Below are positions 39,994 to 50,046 of a stretch of DNA of 64,000 nt, in pieces (positions within the stretch are counted from its first letter, which is position 1; every line of letters starts with the position of its first letter). The stretch spans positions 62,001 to 126,000 of the forward strand of contig NZ_JALKCH010000007.1 in assembly GCF_023016805.1 (NCBI RefSeq), read 5' to 3'. Source of the stretch: Ancylobacter crimeensis. GTDB taxonomy: Bacteria; Pseudomonadota; Alphaproteobacteria; Rhizobiales; Xanthobacteraceae. Made by a program: the position numbers and the translations under genes. The notes beneath the pieces are model-generated. The model made no database searches. It saw nothing but the letters and a program-made list of their open reading frames with translations, and was not told where the DNA came from.

Positions 39994-41064
39994 ATGGCTC
40001 TCGCCGCGAAGAAGTCTGCCGCCGGCACCGCCGCCGCAGGGAAACCTGCCGCCCAGAAGGCGCCCGCGCGCCGCTCCGAGAAATCCGCGGTCAAGTCGAT
40101 CGCCGAATTCTCCAAGGCCGAGGAGCTCGAGGCCTATCGCGAGATGCTCGCCATCCGCCGCTTCGAGGAAAAGGCCGGCCAGATGTACGGCATGGGCCTG
40201 ATCGGCGGTTTCTGCCACCTGTATATCGGCCAGGAAGCGGTCGTGGTGGGCATGCAGAAGGCCCTGAAGTCCGGCGATCAGGTGATCACCGGCTATCGCG
40301 ACCACGGCCATATGCTGGCCTGCGGCATGGACCCAAAGGGCGTGATGGCCGAACTCACCGGCCGGCGCGGGGGCTATTCCAAGGGCAAGGGCGGCTCGAT
40401 GCACATGTTCAGCGTCGAGAAGGGGTTCTTCGGCGGCCACGGCATCGTGGGTGCCCAGGTATCCCTCGGCACCGGCCTCGCCTTTGCGGACCACTACCGC
40501 CAGAACGGCAATGTCTGCCTGACCTATTTCGGCGACGGCGCCGCGAACCAGGGCCAGGTCTATGAGAGCTTCAACATGGCCGAGCTGTGGAAGCTGCCGG
40601 TCGTGTACATCATCGAGAACAACAAATATGCCATGGGCACCGCGGTGAACCGCGCCTCCGCCCAGACCGATTTCTCCCGGCGCGGCACCTCCTTCAACAT
40701 CCCCGGCGAGCAGGTCGACGGCATGGATGTGCGGGCGGTCTATGCCGCCGGCCAGCGCGCGGTGGAGTTCGCCCGCTCCGGCAAGGGCCCCTACATTCTC
40801 GAAATGCTCACCTACCGCTATCGCGGCCACTCCATGTCCGACCCGGCCAAGTACCGGTCGAAGGAGGAGGTGCAGAAGATGCGCACCGAGCACGACCCGA
40901 TCGAGCAGGTGCGCGCCCGGCTTCTCGAAAAGAAGTGGGCCAGCGAGGAGGATCTCAAGGCGATCGACGCCGAGATCCGCGACACAATGAACGCGGCGGC
41001 TGATTTCGCCAGCTCCGACCCGGAGCCCGACGCCTCCGAGCTCTACACCGACATCCTGCGCTGA
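39994..41064 (+). CDS. pdhA: Pyruvate dehydrogenase E1 component alpha subunit
   Basis: Thiamine-diphosphate-dependent decarboxylation of pyruvate, together with PdhB. It is 356 residues long. A Lys/Ala-rich lead of about 30 residues precedes the catalytic domain. The ThDP-binding motif GDGAANQGQVYESFNMAELWKLP and following IENNKYAMGTAVNR are at about 177-217, and the phosphorylation-loop-like TYRYRGHSMSDPAKYRS is at about 270. The ATG at 39994 is preferred over the TTG one codon before. It is first in the operon with a small membrane-protein gene, pdhB, pdhC and lpd. Confidence 0.96.
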   Translation: MALAAKKSAAGTAAAGKPAAQKAPARRSEKSAVKSIAEFSKAEELEAYREMLAIRRFEEKAGQMYGMGLIGGFCHLYIGQEAVVVGMQKALKSGDQVITGYRDHGHMLACGMDPKGVMAELTGRRGGYSKGKGGSMHMFSVEKGFFGGHGIVGAQVSLGTGLAFADHYRQNGNVCLTYFGDGAANQGQVYESFNMAELWKLPVVYIIENNKYAMGTAVNRASAQTDFSRRGTSFNIPGEQVDGMDVRAVYAAGQRAVEFARSGKGPYILEMLTYRYRGHSMSDPAKYRSKEEVQKMRTEHDPIEQVRARLLEKKWASEEDLKAIDAEIRDTMNAAADFASSDPEPDASELYTDILR

Positions 41065-41085
41065 TCGCGTCGGCCGGGGGCAGCC

Positions 41086-41394
41086 ATGCTGGTCGAACTG
41101 TTCTGGGCGCTGCTGGTGGCGGGGGTTTCCGCCATGGCGGTGTTGTGGGTCTTCTCGGCCCGCATGGCTTTTGATTTCCTGCGTGCCGCCCCGGCGGCGG
41201 AACGCAATCCCGGTCGCTGGCTTCTGGTGCCGTTCTGGCCTTTCGCACTGTCCGGCCTCGCCGGCGGCGAGGCGGAGCGGCTGAAATTCCAGAAGCTGCT
41301 CATCGGTCTTTTCGCCGCCTTTCTCGTCACCGCATCTTCGGCAGCCGTCTACAGCAATCTGACGTTCGTGCCGCCGGCACAAACGAATCAGTGA
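41086..41394 (+). CDS. Small two-helix membrane protein inside the PDH operon
   Basis: A 102-residue protein with two hydrophobic segments (about 4-23, [20 protein letters not shown], and about 72-92, [19 protein letters not shown]), separated by a cytoplasm-like stretch containing [31 protein letters not shown]. It starts 21 bases after pdhA and its stop lies 38 bases before pdhB, so it must be part of the operon. I do not recognise a family. The tight spacing and GC-rich coding bias argue that it is real. A membrane protein encoded among pyruvate dehydrogenase subunits is not standard. Confidence 0.75.
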   Translation: MLVELFWALLVAGVSAMAVLWVFSARMAFDFLRAAPAAERNPGRWLLVPFWPFALSGLAGGEAERLKFQKLLIGLFAAFLVTASSAAVYSNLTFVPPAQTNQ

Positions 41395-41432
41395 CGCGCG
41401 ATCTCGCCGCACGCCTTTTGGGGAACGCCGCC

Positions 41433-42839
<1,407 letters not shown>

Positions 42840-42861
42840 ACGCTGAGGACGGAGATCGCCC

Positions 42862-44244
42862 ATGCCCATCGAGATCCTCATGCCGGCCCTGTCTCCCACC
42901 ATGGAGAAGGGCAATCTGGCGAAATGGCTGAAGAAGGAAGGCGACAAGGTCGCGCCCGGCGACGTGATCGCCGAGATCGAGACCGACAAGGCGACCATGG
43001 AGGTCGAGGCGATCGACGAGGGGACGCTGGCGAAGATCCTCGTGCCGGAAGGCACGCAGGATGTGCCGGTGAACCAGCTCATCGCCGTGCTGGCGGCCGA
43101 TGGCGAGGATGTGAGCGCGGCGGCCTCCGGCGCCGGCTCCGCGCCGAAGGCCGAAGCGCCGAAGGAGGCGCCCAAAGCAGAAGCGCCGAAGCCAGAAGTG
43201 CCGAAGGCTGAAGCTCCCGCTCCTGCTCCCGCCGCGCCGGCGGCTCCTGCCGCTGCTGCGACTGCGGGCGGCAATCGCGTTTTCGCCTCGCCGCTCGCCC
43301 GGCGCCTTGCGAAGGAAAAGGGCATCGACGTCGCCGCCGTGAAGGGCTCCGGCCCGAAGGGCCGCGTCGTCGCCGCCGACGTCGCCTCGGCCAAGCCGGG
43401 CGCCGCGCCGGCCGCGAGCGCCCCCGCGCCGGCTGCAGCCAAGACTGCAACGGCTGCACCTGCAACCGCTGCACCTGCGGCCGCGACCCCGAGCGCCGCC
43501 GCGGTGCTGGAGCAGGCCAAGGCCTATTACGAGCCGGGCACCTATGAGGAGGTCCCGCTCGACGCCATGCGTCGCGTCATCGCCCAGCGCATGACCGAAG
43601 CCCGGCAGACCGTGCCGACCTTCTATTTGACCGTGGATTGCGACGTCGACGCGCTGATGAAGCTGCGCGAGGAGCTGAACAAGTCCGCGCCCGAAGTGAA
43701 CGGCAAGCCGGCCTACAAGCTCTCGGTCAACGACTTCGTCATCAAGGCCTATGCGCTCGCCTTCCAGCAGGTGCCGGAAGCCAACATGGTGTGGGGCGGC
43801 GATCGCTACCTCAAGCTGAAGCATTCCGACATCGGCGTCGCGGTCGCGATCGACGGCGGCAAGGGCCTGCTCACCCCGATCATCCGCAAGGCCGAGACCA
43901 AGACGCTCTCCGCGATCTCCAACGAGACCCGCGACCTCGCCACGCGCGCCCGCAACAAGAAGCTGGCGCCGAACGAGTATCAGGGCGGCTCCTCGGCGAT
44001 CTCCAATCTCGGCATGTTCGGGATGAAGCATTTCACCGCCATCATCAACCCGCCCCACGCCACCATCCTCGCGGTCGGCACCTCGGAGCAGCGGGCCGTG
44101 GTGAAGGGCGGCCAGCTCGCGGTCGCCACCCAGATGACGGTCACCATCTCCTGCGACCACCGGGTGATGGACGGAGCGATGGGCGCACAGCTGCTCAGCG
44201 CCTTCAAGGCGATCATCGAGAAGCCGATGTCGATGCTGGTCTGA
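42862..44244 (+). CDS. pdhC: Dihydrolipoamide acetyltransferase (E2) of pyruvate dehydrogenase
   Basis: Core of the PDH complex, transferring acetyl groups to CoA. It is 460 residues long with one N-terminal lipoyl domain (1-78, [13 protein letters not shown]), a long Ala/Pro/Lys linker, a peripheral-subunit-binding domain (about 134-168, FASPLARRLAKEKGIDVAAV through GPKGRVVAADV), a second linker and the catalytic CoA-acyltransferase domain (about 225-460) with the active-site His-Asp in SCDHRVMDGAMGA. It lies 22 bases after pdhB. Confidence 0.97.
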   Translation: MPIEILMPALSPTMEKGNLAKWLKKEGDKVAPGDVIAEIETDKATMEVEAIDEGTLAKILVPEGTQDVPVNQLIAVLAADGEDVSAAASGAGSAPKAEAPKEAPKAEAPKPEVPKAEAPAPAPAAPAAPAAAATAGGNRVFASPLARRLAKEKGIDVAAVKGSGPKGRVVAADVASAKPGAAPAASAPAPAAAKTATAAPATAAPAAATPSAAAVLEQAKAYYEPGTYEEVPLDAMRRVIAQRMTEARQTVPTFYLTVDCDVDALMKLREELNKSAPEVNGKPAYKLSVNDFVIKAYALAFQQVPEANMVWGGDRYLKLKHSDIGVAVAIDGGKGLLTPIIRKAETKTLSAISNETRDLATRARNKKLAPNEYQGGSSAISNLGMFGMKHFTAIINPPHATILAVGTSEQRAVVKGGQLAVATQMTVTISCDHRVMDGAMGAQLLSAFKAIIEKPMSMLV

Positions 44245-44324
44245 CGCGCCAGCTCCACCAAACCCGTATCGACCGGCCGGGCCCCGTGCCCGGCCCCTCG
44301 CTCCGCAAGGACGGAACCCGCGCC

Positions 44325-45746
44325 ATGTCCCAGACCACCTATGACATTCTCATCATCGGATCCGGGCCGGGCGGCTATGTCGCCGCCATCCGCGCCGCCC
44401 AGCTCGGGCTGAAGGTCGGCGTGGTGGAGCGCCAGTATATGGGCGGCATCTGCCCGAACTGGGGCTGCATCCCGGCCAAGGCGCTGCTGCGCTCGGCGGA
44501 GATTTTCCACTATATCGAGCACGCCAAGGATTACGGCCTCGTCGCCGAGAAGGTGGGCGTGGACATCGCCGGCGTGGTAAAGCGTTCGCGCGGCATCGCG
44601 GCGCAGATGAGCGGGGGCGTCGGCTTCCTGCTGAAGAAGAACAAGGTCGACGTGATCTGGGGCCCGGCGACCATCACCGCGCCCGGCAAGGTTTCGGTGG
44701 CCGCTCCGGTCGAGCCGGGTCCGAAGGGCACGCTGCCGCCGGGCGACTATGCCGCGAAGAACATCATCATCGCCACCGGCGCCCGCCCGCGCGTGCTGCC
44801 CGGCATCGAGCCGGACAAGAAGCTCATCTGGACCTATTTCGAGGCGCTGGCCCCGGCGAGCGTGCCGAAATCGCTGCTCATCATGGGCTCGGGCGCGATC
44901 GGCGTCGAATTCGCCTCCTTCTACAAGGCGATGGGCTCCGACGTCACCATCGTCGAGCTGCTGCCGCAGATCCTGCCCGTCGAGGACGAGGAGATCGCCG
45001 ATCTCGCCCGCAAGCGGTTCGAGAAGCAGGGCATCAGGATCCTCACCGGCGCCAAGGTGTCGAAGGTCGCCAAGGGGACGGACAACGTCACCGCCACCGT
45101 CGAGACCGCGGACGGCAACAGCCAGACCATCACCGCCGACCGGCTGATCGCCGCCGTGGGCGTGGTCGGCAATATCGAGAATCTCGGCCTCGAAAAAATC
45201 GGGGTGAAGACCGATCGCGGCTGCGTGGCGATCGACGGGCTGTGCCGCACCAATGTGCCGGGCATCTACGCCATCGGCGACGTCGCCGGCCCGCCCATGC
45301 TGGCGCACAAGGCCGAGCATGAGGGCGTGATCTGCGTCGAGGCGATCGCCGGCAAGCACGCGCACCCGATGAACAAGCTGGAGATTCCCGGCTGCACGTA
45401 CTGCATGCCGCAGGTCGCCTCGGTGGGGCTCACCGAGAAAAAGGCGAAGGAAGCCGGCTACGAGATCAAGGTCGGCCGCTTCCCCTTCATCGGCAACGGC
45501 AAGGCGGTCGCGCTCGGCGAACCGGATGGTCTGGTGAAGACCGTCTTCGACGCGAAGACCGGCCAGCTTCTCGGCGCCCACCTGATCGGCGCGGAGGTCA
45601 CCGAGCTGATCCAGGGCTTCGTCATCGCGATGAATCTCGAGACGACCGAGGAAGAGCTCATCAACACCATCTTCCCGCACCCTACGGTGTCGGAAACGAT
45701 GCATGAGAGCGTGCTGGCCGCATACGGGCGCGCCATCCATATGTGA
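44325..45746 (+). CDS. lpd: Dihydrolipoamide dehydrogenase (E3)
   Basis: FAD enzyme that reoxidises the lipoyl groups of the PDH complex. It is 473 residues long. The Rossmann motif IIGSGPGGYVAAIRAAQLG is at the N-terminus, the redox-active disulfide in GGICPNWGCIPAKALLR (about 43-48), the NAD-binding MGSGAIGVEFASFY near 190 and the dimer-interface FPHPTVSETMHES near the C-terminus. It has no N-terminal lipoyl domain. It is the last gene of the PDH operon; lipA, which often follows in relatives, is absent and replaced by a repeat-rich gap. Confidence 0.96.
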   Translation: MSQTTYDILIIGSGPGGYVAAIRAAQLGLKVGVVERQYMGGICPNWGCIPAKALLRSAEIFHYIEHAKDYGLVAEKVGVDIAGVVKRSRGIAAQMSGGVGFLLKKNKVDVIWGPATITAPGKVSVAAPVEPGPKGTLPPGDYAAKNIIIATGARPRVLPGIEPDKKLIWTYFEALAPASVPKSLLIMGSGAIGVEFASFYKAMGSDVTIVELLPQILPVEDEEIADLARKRFEKQGIRILTGAKVSKVAKGTDNVTATVETADGNSQTITADRLIAAVGVVGNIENLGLEKIGVKTDRGCVAIDGLCRTNVPGIYAIGDVAGPPMLAHKAEHEGVICVEAIAGKHAHPMNKLEIPGCTYCMPQVASVGLTEKKAKEAGYEIKVGRFPFIGNGKAVALGEPDGLVKTVFDAKTGQLLGAHLIGAEVTELIQGFVIAMNLETTEEELINTIFPHPTVSETMHESVLAAYGRAIHM

Positions 45747-45795
45747 GGGACGGGCAGGGGCGGCTAAGGCTCGTGCCCTGCAACCCTGCACGCGG

Positions 45796-45830
45796 TCATC
45801 CCGGCCGCAGTGTAGCGGAGAGCCGGGATC
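45796..45830. repeat. Palindromic intergenic repeat element
   Basis: Outer arms ATCCCGGC (45798-45805) and GCCGGGAT (45822-45829) enclose a second stem CCGC...GCGG. The form GTCATCCCGGCCGCAG...GCGGAGAGCCGGGAT is, in my experience, a very common dispersed intergenic repeat in Rhizobiales genomes. It may fold as a cruciform or RNA hairpin. Confidence 0.7.
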
Positions 45831-46043
45831 GTCGGCGATTGTCCGGGTGCGCCTTCCTGTGCCGCAGGCACATCGTCCTTCGCACGCCCGAAGCTTCCGC
45901 ATGCCGGAGGTCTGTGCGCTCCCGGATCGGCCTGCGGCCGTGCGGGATGATGACTTTCAGGAGCAGGTCGGGGACGGGCGCAGCCTCCGTGTCCATCGTC
46001 ACGCTGTGACGCAATCCCCCAACGCTGCCGGACCCGCCGCACA

Positions 46044-46075
46044 CCGTCATGCCCGGCGAAGGCCGGGCATCCATG
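46044..46075 (+). repeat. Palindromic intergenic repeat, first of an inverted pair
   Basis: Perfect 9-base arms ATGCCCGGC (46049-46057) and GCCGGGCAT (46062-46070) with loop GAAG, flanked by CGTC before and CCATG after. It is the mirror image of the element at 46132-46163, giving a paired arrangement with about 65 bases between the stems. Confidence 0.75.
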
Positions 46076-46131
46076 ATTCTGCACACAGGTCCTTTGCACG
46101 CGGGCGCTTTGCACCTCGCACTTATGAAGGC

Positions 46132-46163
46132 GTGGATGGCCGGGCCGGAGCCCGGCCATGACG
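46132..46163 (-). repeat. Palindromic intergenic repeat, second of an inverted pair
   Basis: Arms ATGGCCGGG (46136-46144) and CCCGGCCAT (46151-46159) with loop CCGGAG, flanked by CGTGG before and GACGG after. Read on the minus strand it aligns with the first element, including the flanking CGTCATG and CCATG words. This pairing recalls BIME-type repeat units of enterobacteria. Confidence 0.75.
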
Positions 46164-46292
46164 GCGCGCAGCGGCTTGTAACGCGCTACGGGCGCCTCGC
46201 ACCCTCATGCCGGCCAGTAGCCCGCTCTCACGGCCGCGCAAGTGGCCGCCAATGGCTCGTGTCCCTGCTGACGGCCGCCTGCTTCCCGGCTT

Positions 46293-46622
46293 TCACTGCA
46301 ACCGGTCGGTTCGCACCCGCCAGCCGCCATCGCCGTCGGCGGCGAGCATCTCCGTGACCTGCGGATGGCGCAGCGGTTCGCCGGAGGTGTCGAGCTCGAG
46401 ATTCTGCTCCGAGACATAGGCGACGTATTCCGTCTCCGCGTTCTCGGCGAGCAGATGATAATAGGGCTGGTCCTTGGGCGGACGGATACCCTCGGGGATC
46501 GATTCCCACCACTCGTCGGTGTTGGAGAATTCAGGATCGACGTCGAACACCACTCCGCGGAAGGGGTAGTGGCGGTGACGAACCACCTGTCCGATCCGAT
46601 ATTTGGCGTTGCGTTCTTTCAT
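46293..46622 (-). CDS. hspQ: Heat shock protein HspQ
   Basis: A YccV-like/HspQ-family protein of 109 residues; in E. coli HspQ binds hemimethylated DNA and modulates Lon protease. It has the typical YRIGQVVRHRHYPFRGVVFDVDPEF (about 8-32), DEWWESIP, DQPYYHLLAEN and TEYVAYVSEQNLELD segments. The family call is strong. The precise role in alphaproteobacteria is not well established. It is divergent from the AEC transporter gene. Confidence 0.92.
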   Translation of the reverse strand: MKERNAKYRIGQVVRHRHYPFRGVVFDVDPEFSNTDEWWESIPEGIRPPKDQPYYHLLAENAETEYVAYVSEQNLELDTSGEPLRHPQVTEMLAADGDGGWRVRTDRLQ

Positions 46623-46837
46623 CTCCGCCTCCCGGACGGCGCGACCGGTTAAGAGAATGAGGGCCGCTTGTCAAACGGCCCATGCCTCGATCGTCATCCG
46701 CTCCCGTCGCCGCTGGAAATATGCAACCGCCATGCCCGGCCATGCAGCAGCGGAGGGCGACAGCGGGCCCGCTCCATGCGACACAGCGCGTAGCACTCCC
46801 GAACCCGCACGCCCCCGATTCACGCCTCACGATTCCC

Positions 46838-47815
46838 ATGGCCGACGTTCTCGCGCTCGCATTGCCGTTCTTCGGCGTGATCTTTCTCGGCTTCGGCTGC
46901 GGGCGCTTCTCGCGCATCCCCGAAAGCGGACTCGCCTGGCTGAGCTTCTTCATCATCTACATCGCCTTGCCGGCGCTGTTCTTCTCGCTGGTGGCGAAGA
47001 CCCCGTTCCACGAGTTGACCAATGGCCGTTTCATCCTGGCGACCACGCTCTCCACCGCCACCTGCTTCGCGCTGTCCTTCGCCATCGGGCTCTGGCTGCG
47101 GCGCGGGGATGTCGCGGAGGCATCGATCGCGGCGATTCTCGGCTCTTACTCCAATGTCGGCTATATGGGCCCCGGCCTCACCCTCGGCGCGCTGGGGGCG
47201 GCAGCCTCGGTGCCGACCGCGCTGATCTTCGTGTTCGACAGCCTGTTCTTCTTCACCATCGTGCCGCTGCTGATGGCGGTGAGCGGCCGCGACCGGCACG
47301 GGCTCGCCGCCACCGTCCTGCTGGTGCTGCGCCGCGTGCTGACGCATCCCTTCAACGTCGCGACCTTTCTCGGCGTGGCATCGGCCTATTTCGAGTTTCA
47401 GCCGCCGCTCGCCATCGAGCGCATGCTGGATTTCCTGCGCAACGCCGCCGCGCCCTGTGCGCTGTTCACGCTCGGCGTCTCGGTGGCGCTGCGGCCGATG
47501 GACCGGCTGCATGGCGAGGTGCCGCTGCTCATCGCCATCAAGCTGCTGCTGCACCCGGTGCTGGTCTTCGTGGTGCTGAGCGTGGTCGGCGCCGGCCATG
47601 GCGGCTTCCCGCCGGTGTGGCTCGCCACAGCGGTGCTGATGGCCGGCCTGCCGCCGGCGCTCAACGCCTTCATCATGGCGAAGCAGTACGACACCTATGT
47701 CGAGGCGGCCTCGGGAGGCGTGCTCATCGGCACGGTCGTCTCGGTCGCGACGGTGACGGCGCTGCTCTATGCCGTCCAGCACGGCATGCTGCCGGCCCCG
47801 CTGCTCGCGCCCTGA
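46838..47815 (+). CDS. AEC-family transporter
   Basis: A polytopic inner-membrane carrier of 325 residues with about ten helices in two five-helix halves, the layout of the auxin efflux carrier family. Conserved patterns include LPFFGVIFLGFGCGRF at the start, GSYSNVGYMGPGL near residue 105 and the late PPALNAFIMAKQYDTYVEAASGGVLIGT with the crossover region. Bacterial members often carry malate, malonate or other anions; the substrate here is unknown. I took the ATG at 46838 because it begins the first helix; the open frame extends upstream. It is convergent with the UbiH-family gene at four bases. Confidence 0.88.
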   Translation: MADVLALALPFFGVIFLGFGCGRFSRIPESGLAWLSFFIIYIALPALFFSLVAKTPFHELTNGRFILATTLSTATCFALSFAIGLWLRRGDVAEASIAAILGSYSNVGYMGPGLTLGALGAAASVPTALIFVFDSLFFFTIVPLLMAVSGRDRHGLAATVLLVLRRVLTHPFNVATFLGVASAYFEFQPPLAIERMLDFLRNAAAPCALFTLGVSVALRPMDRLHGEVPLLIAIKLLLHPVLVFVVLSVVGAGHGGFPPVWLATAVLMAGLPPALNAFIMAKQYDTYVEAASGGVLIGTVVSVATVTALLYAVQHGMLPAPLLAP

Positions 47816-47819
47816 GGCT

Positions 47820-49055
47820 TCACAGCGGCTTGCCGGCGGCGAGGCGGGGAATGTCGCGCGTCGGGCCGACGCCCTGCCGCATCGCGGCGAGGCGCAGGCC
47901 CGGCACCTTGCCGAGCAGCCACAGGCCGAGGCCGCGCAGCCCCTGCACCGGTACGAGATCGCTCAGCAGCGAACGGTTGACGAGATCGACCGCCAGCGTT
48001 CGCCCGTCGATATCGCCGCGCCGGCGCCGCTCATAGCCCTCGCTCACCTGCGCCCCGCCGATGTCGGCGCCCGCGCGCACGGCGTCGGCCACGAGGTCGG
48101 CCAGAGTGGCGGCATCGCGGATGCCGAGATTGAGCCCCTGCGCACCGATGGGCGGAATGACATGGGCGGCCTCGCCCGCCAGCACCAGCCGCGGCGCCGA
48201 CAGCCTGCGGGCGGTGCGCGCGCTCAGCGGAAAGGCGCCGCGCGGCGATTCGAGCCGCATGCGCCCGAGGATCGAGGCGGAGCGCCGTTCCATCTCGCGG
48301 CCGAAGGCGCCGTCATCCAGCCCCTGAAGGCGCTCGGCCTCCTCCGGGGAAACCACGCACACCACCGAGGATCGCTCGCCCGGTAGCGGTACCAGGGTGA
48401 AGGGGCCGGTTTCGGTGTGGAACTCGGTCGAGATGTTGCCGTGCGGACGCTCATGGGCGAGTGTCGCGGTGACGGCGACCTGCGGATAGGCGCGGCTGCG
48501 CATCTCGATGCCGGCGATCTGCCGGGCGCGCGACTGCCGCCCGTCGGCCGCCACCAGCAGGGCGGCCTCGAGGCGCGCGCCGTCCTCGGTTTCGACATGC
48601 AGACCCTCTGGCGCGACCTCGAAATCCGCCAGCGTGCCGGTGATACGGCTTATGCCGGGCGTCGCCGCGACGGTAGCGTCGAGCGCGGCGTTGAGGTCGG
48701 CGTTCTCCACATTCCAGGCGAAGGCCTCCAGACTGGCTTCGGAGGCGCGGAAGGCGACCTCGGGGGCCCGCACCAGCCGGCGCGTGCCGTCGATGATGCG
48801 CATGACGCGCAGCGGCGCCGCGCGCGGCCGCAGTCGCTCCCACACGCCGAGCGCTTCCAGCACGCGCACCGAGCCATCCATCAGCGCCGTGGTGCGTGTA
48901 TCCGCGGGGCGATCCGGGGCGAGCAGCGCCACCTGCGCCCCTGCCGCCGCAAGACCCAGCGCGGCGACGGCTCCGGCGGGACCGGCGCCGGCGACGATCG
49001 CACGGGGCCGGACGTGAGAAGGGACGGGGGAGGCGGCTTGCGAAACGGCTTCCAT
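47820..49055 (-). CDS. UbiH/UbiF/VisC-family FAD-dependent hydroxylase
   Basis: A flavin monooxygenase of 411 residues, probably hydroxylating the ubiquinone ring. The FAD-binding AIVAGAGPAGAVAALGLA is at about 19-36, the central DG-type motif VAADGRQSRARQIAG near 175, and the second FAD motif LAGEAAHVIPPIGAQGLNLGIRDA near 285-310. Which ring position is modified cannot be decided; alphaproteobacteria often have two or three UbiH/UbiF/UbiL paralogues. The start MEAVSQAAS at 49055 is preceded by a plausible AGGAAGG region. It is divergent from pcs. Confidence 0.85.
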   Translation of the reverse strand: MEAVSQAASPVPSHVRPRAIVAGAGPAGAVAALGLAAAGAQVALLAPDRPADTRTTALMDGSVRVLEALGVWERLRPRAAPLRVMRIIDGTRRLVRAPEVAFRASEASLEAFAWNVENADLNAALDATVAATPGISRITGTLADFEVAPEGLHVETEDGARLEAALLVAADGRQSRARQIAGIEMRSRAYPQVAVTATLAHERPHGNISTEFHTETGPFTLVPLPGERSSVVCVVSPEEAERLQGLDDGAFGREMERRSASILGRMRLESPRGAFPLSARTARRLSAPRLVLAGEAAHVIPPIGAQGLNLGIRDAATLADLVADAVRAGADIGGAQVSEGYERRRRGDIDGRTLAVDLVNRSLLSDLVPVQGLRGLGLWLLGKVPGLRLAAMRQGVGPTRDIPRLAAGKPL

Positions 49056-49223
49056 TGGCACGGCACCACCCTTCCTGTCCTTCTTGCGCGCCGGGATTGT
49101 GCGGCGGCTCCCGAGTGTGGGATAAGCAGTCTGCGCGCGCGAGGCAAATGACCAGGTCAAGGCGGAGCCGATCGTGCGTGTCGCGCGTTTGACGAGCAGC
49201 GTGCGCCCGTGGGGAGAGAAACA

Positions 49224-49949
49224 GTGCCGGTGTCCTCCAAGCTCAGCGAAGCCGCTCCGCCGGTCCGGCAGACGCTGGCCTTTGCCGTGCACGTCTTCAC
49301 CGCGACGGGCGCGGTCTTCGGGCTGCTGGCCCTGATGTCCGCCGTGCGTGGCGACTGGGCGACCATGTTCGCCTGGCTCGGCGCCGCCCTGTTCGTGGAC
49401 GGGATCGACGGCTCCATCGCCCGGCGGGTGAAGGTGGTGGAGGTGCTGCCGCGCTGGTCGGGCGAGATTCTCGACCTCGTGGTCGACTATCTCACCTATG
49501 TGCTCGTGCCGGCCTTTGCCGTGGTCAGCGCCGGGCTGATGCCGTTCTGGATGGCGATCATCGGCAGCGCGGCGATCCTGCTCACAAGCGCGCTCTATTT
49601 CGCCGACACGAGGATGAAGACCGACGACAAGTATTTCCAGGGCTTTCCGTCGGTCTGGAACCTCGTCGTGTTCTATTTCTTCCTCGTGCCGCTGCCGGGC
49701 TGGGCGATCTTCGCCATCATCCTGGCACTGTCGGCCGCGACCTTCCTGCCGATCAAGTTCGTGCACCCCTTCCGGGTGGTGCGCCTGCGCTGGCTGACGC
49801 TTTTGCTGATGAGCGTGTGGGGCGTGCTCGCGCTGATCGCGGTGCTGACGGATTTCGAGGCCCCCCGCTGGGCCAGCATCGGCCTGTGCGCCATCGCGCT
49901 CTATTTCCTGCTGTTCGGCCTGGTTCCTTCCCGCCGCAAGACGCTCTGA
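49224..49949 (+). CDS. pcs: Phosphatidylcholine synthase
   Basis: Condenses choline directly with CDP-diacylglycerol to give phosphatidylcholine, a pathway typical of Rhizobiales and other plant- or animal-associated bacteria. The protein has about 241 residues and eight helices. The CDP-alcohol phosphotransferase motif, in the Pcs variant, reads DGIDGSIARRVKVVEVLPRW (about 62-81), then GEILDLVVDYLTYVLVPAF. Further conserved parts are FADTRMKTDDKYFQGFPSVWN and LPIKFVHPFRV. The start is probably the GTG at 49224, with GGGGAG upstream; a GTG five codons earlier is possible. Choline must come from outside. Confidence 0.92.
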   Translation: MPVSSKLSEAAPPVRQTLAFAVHVFTATGAVFGLLALMSAVRGDWATMFAWLGAALFVDGIDGSIARRVKVVEVLPRWSGEILDLVVDYLTYVLVPAFAVVSAGLMPFWMAIIGSAAILLTSALYFADTRMKTDDKYFQGFPSVWNLVVFYFFLVPLPGWAIFAIILALSAATFLPIKFVHPFRVVRLRWLTLLLMSVWGVLALIAVLTDFEAPRWASIGLCAIALYFLLFGLVPSRRKTL

Positions 49950-50046
49950 CGGCGCTACGCTCTGACGGTGATCGCGCGGCGCGGTTTCGCCGTGCTGCGA
50001 TGGACCGGCCCGGCACCTTCAGCATCACGGAGCACATCTGCCCGCC

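Larger units (their letters stand above)
45747..46292. other. Gene-free interval rich in palindromic repeats
   Basis: About 545 bases between lpd and hspQ (convergent). Open frames here show no coding character or recognisable motifs on either strand. The interval contains at least three GC-rich palindromic elements (listed separately), which explain most of its structure. No RNA gene was recognised. Confidence 0.75.

Noticed and set aside
45703-46161. Open frames in the interval after lpd
   Set aside because: They are read through palindromic repeats, have no start with a ribosome-binding site and no similarity to known proteins.
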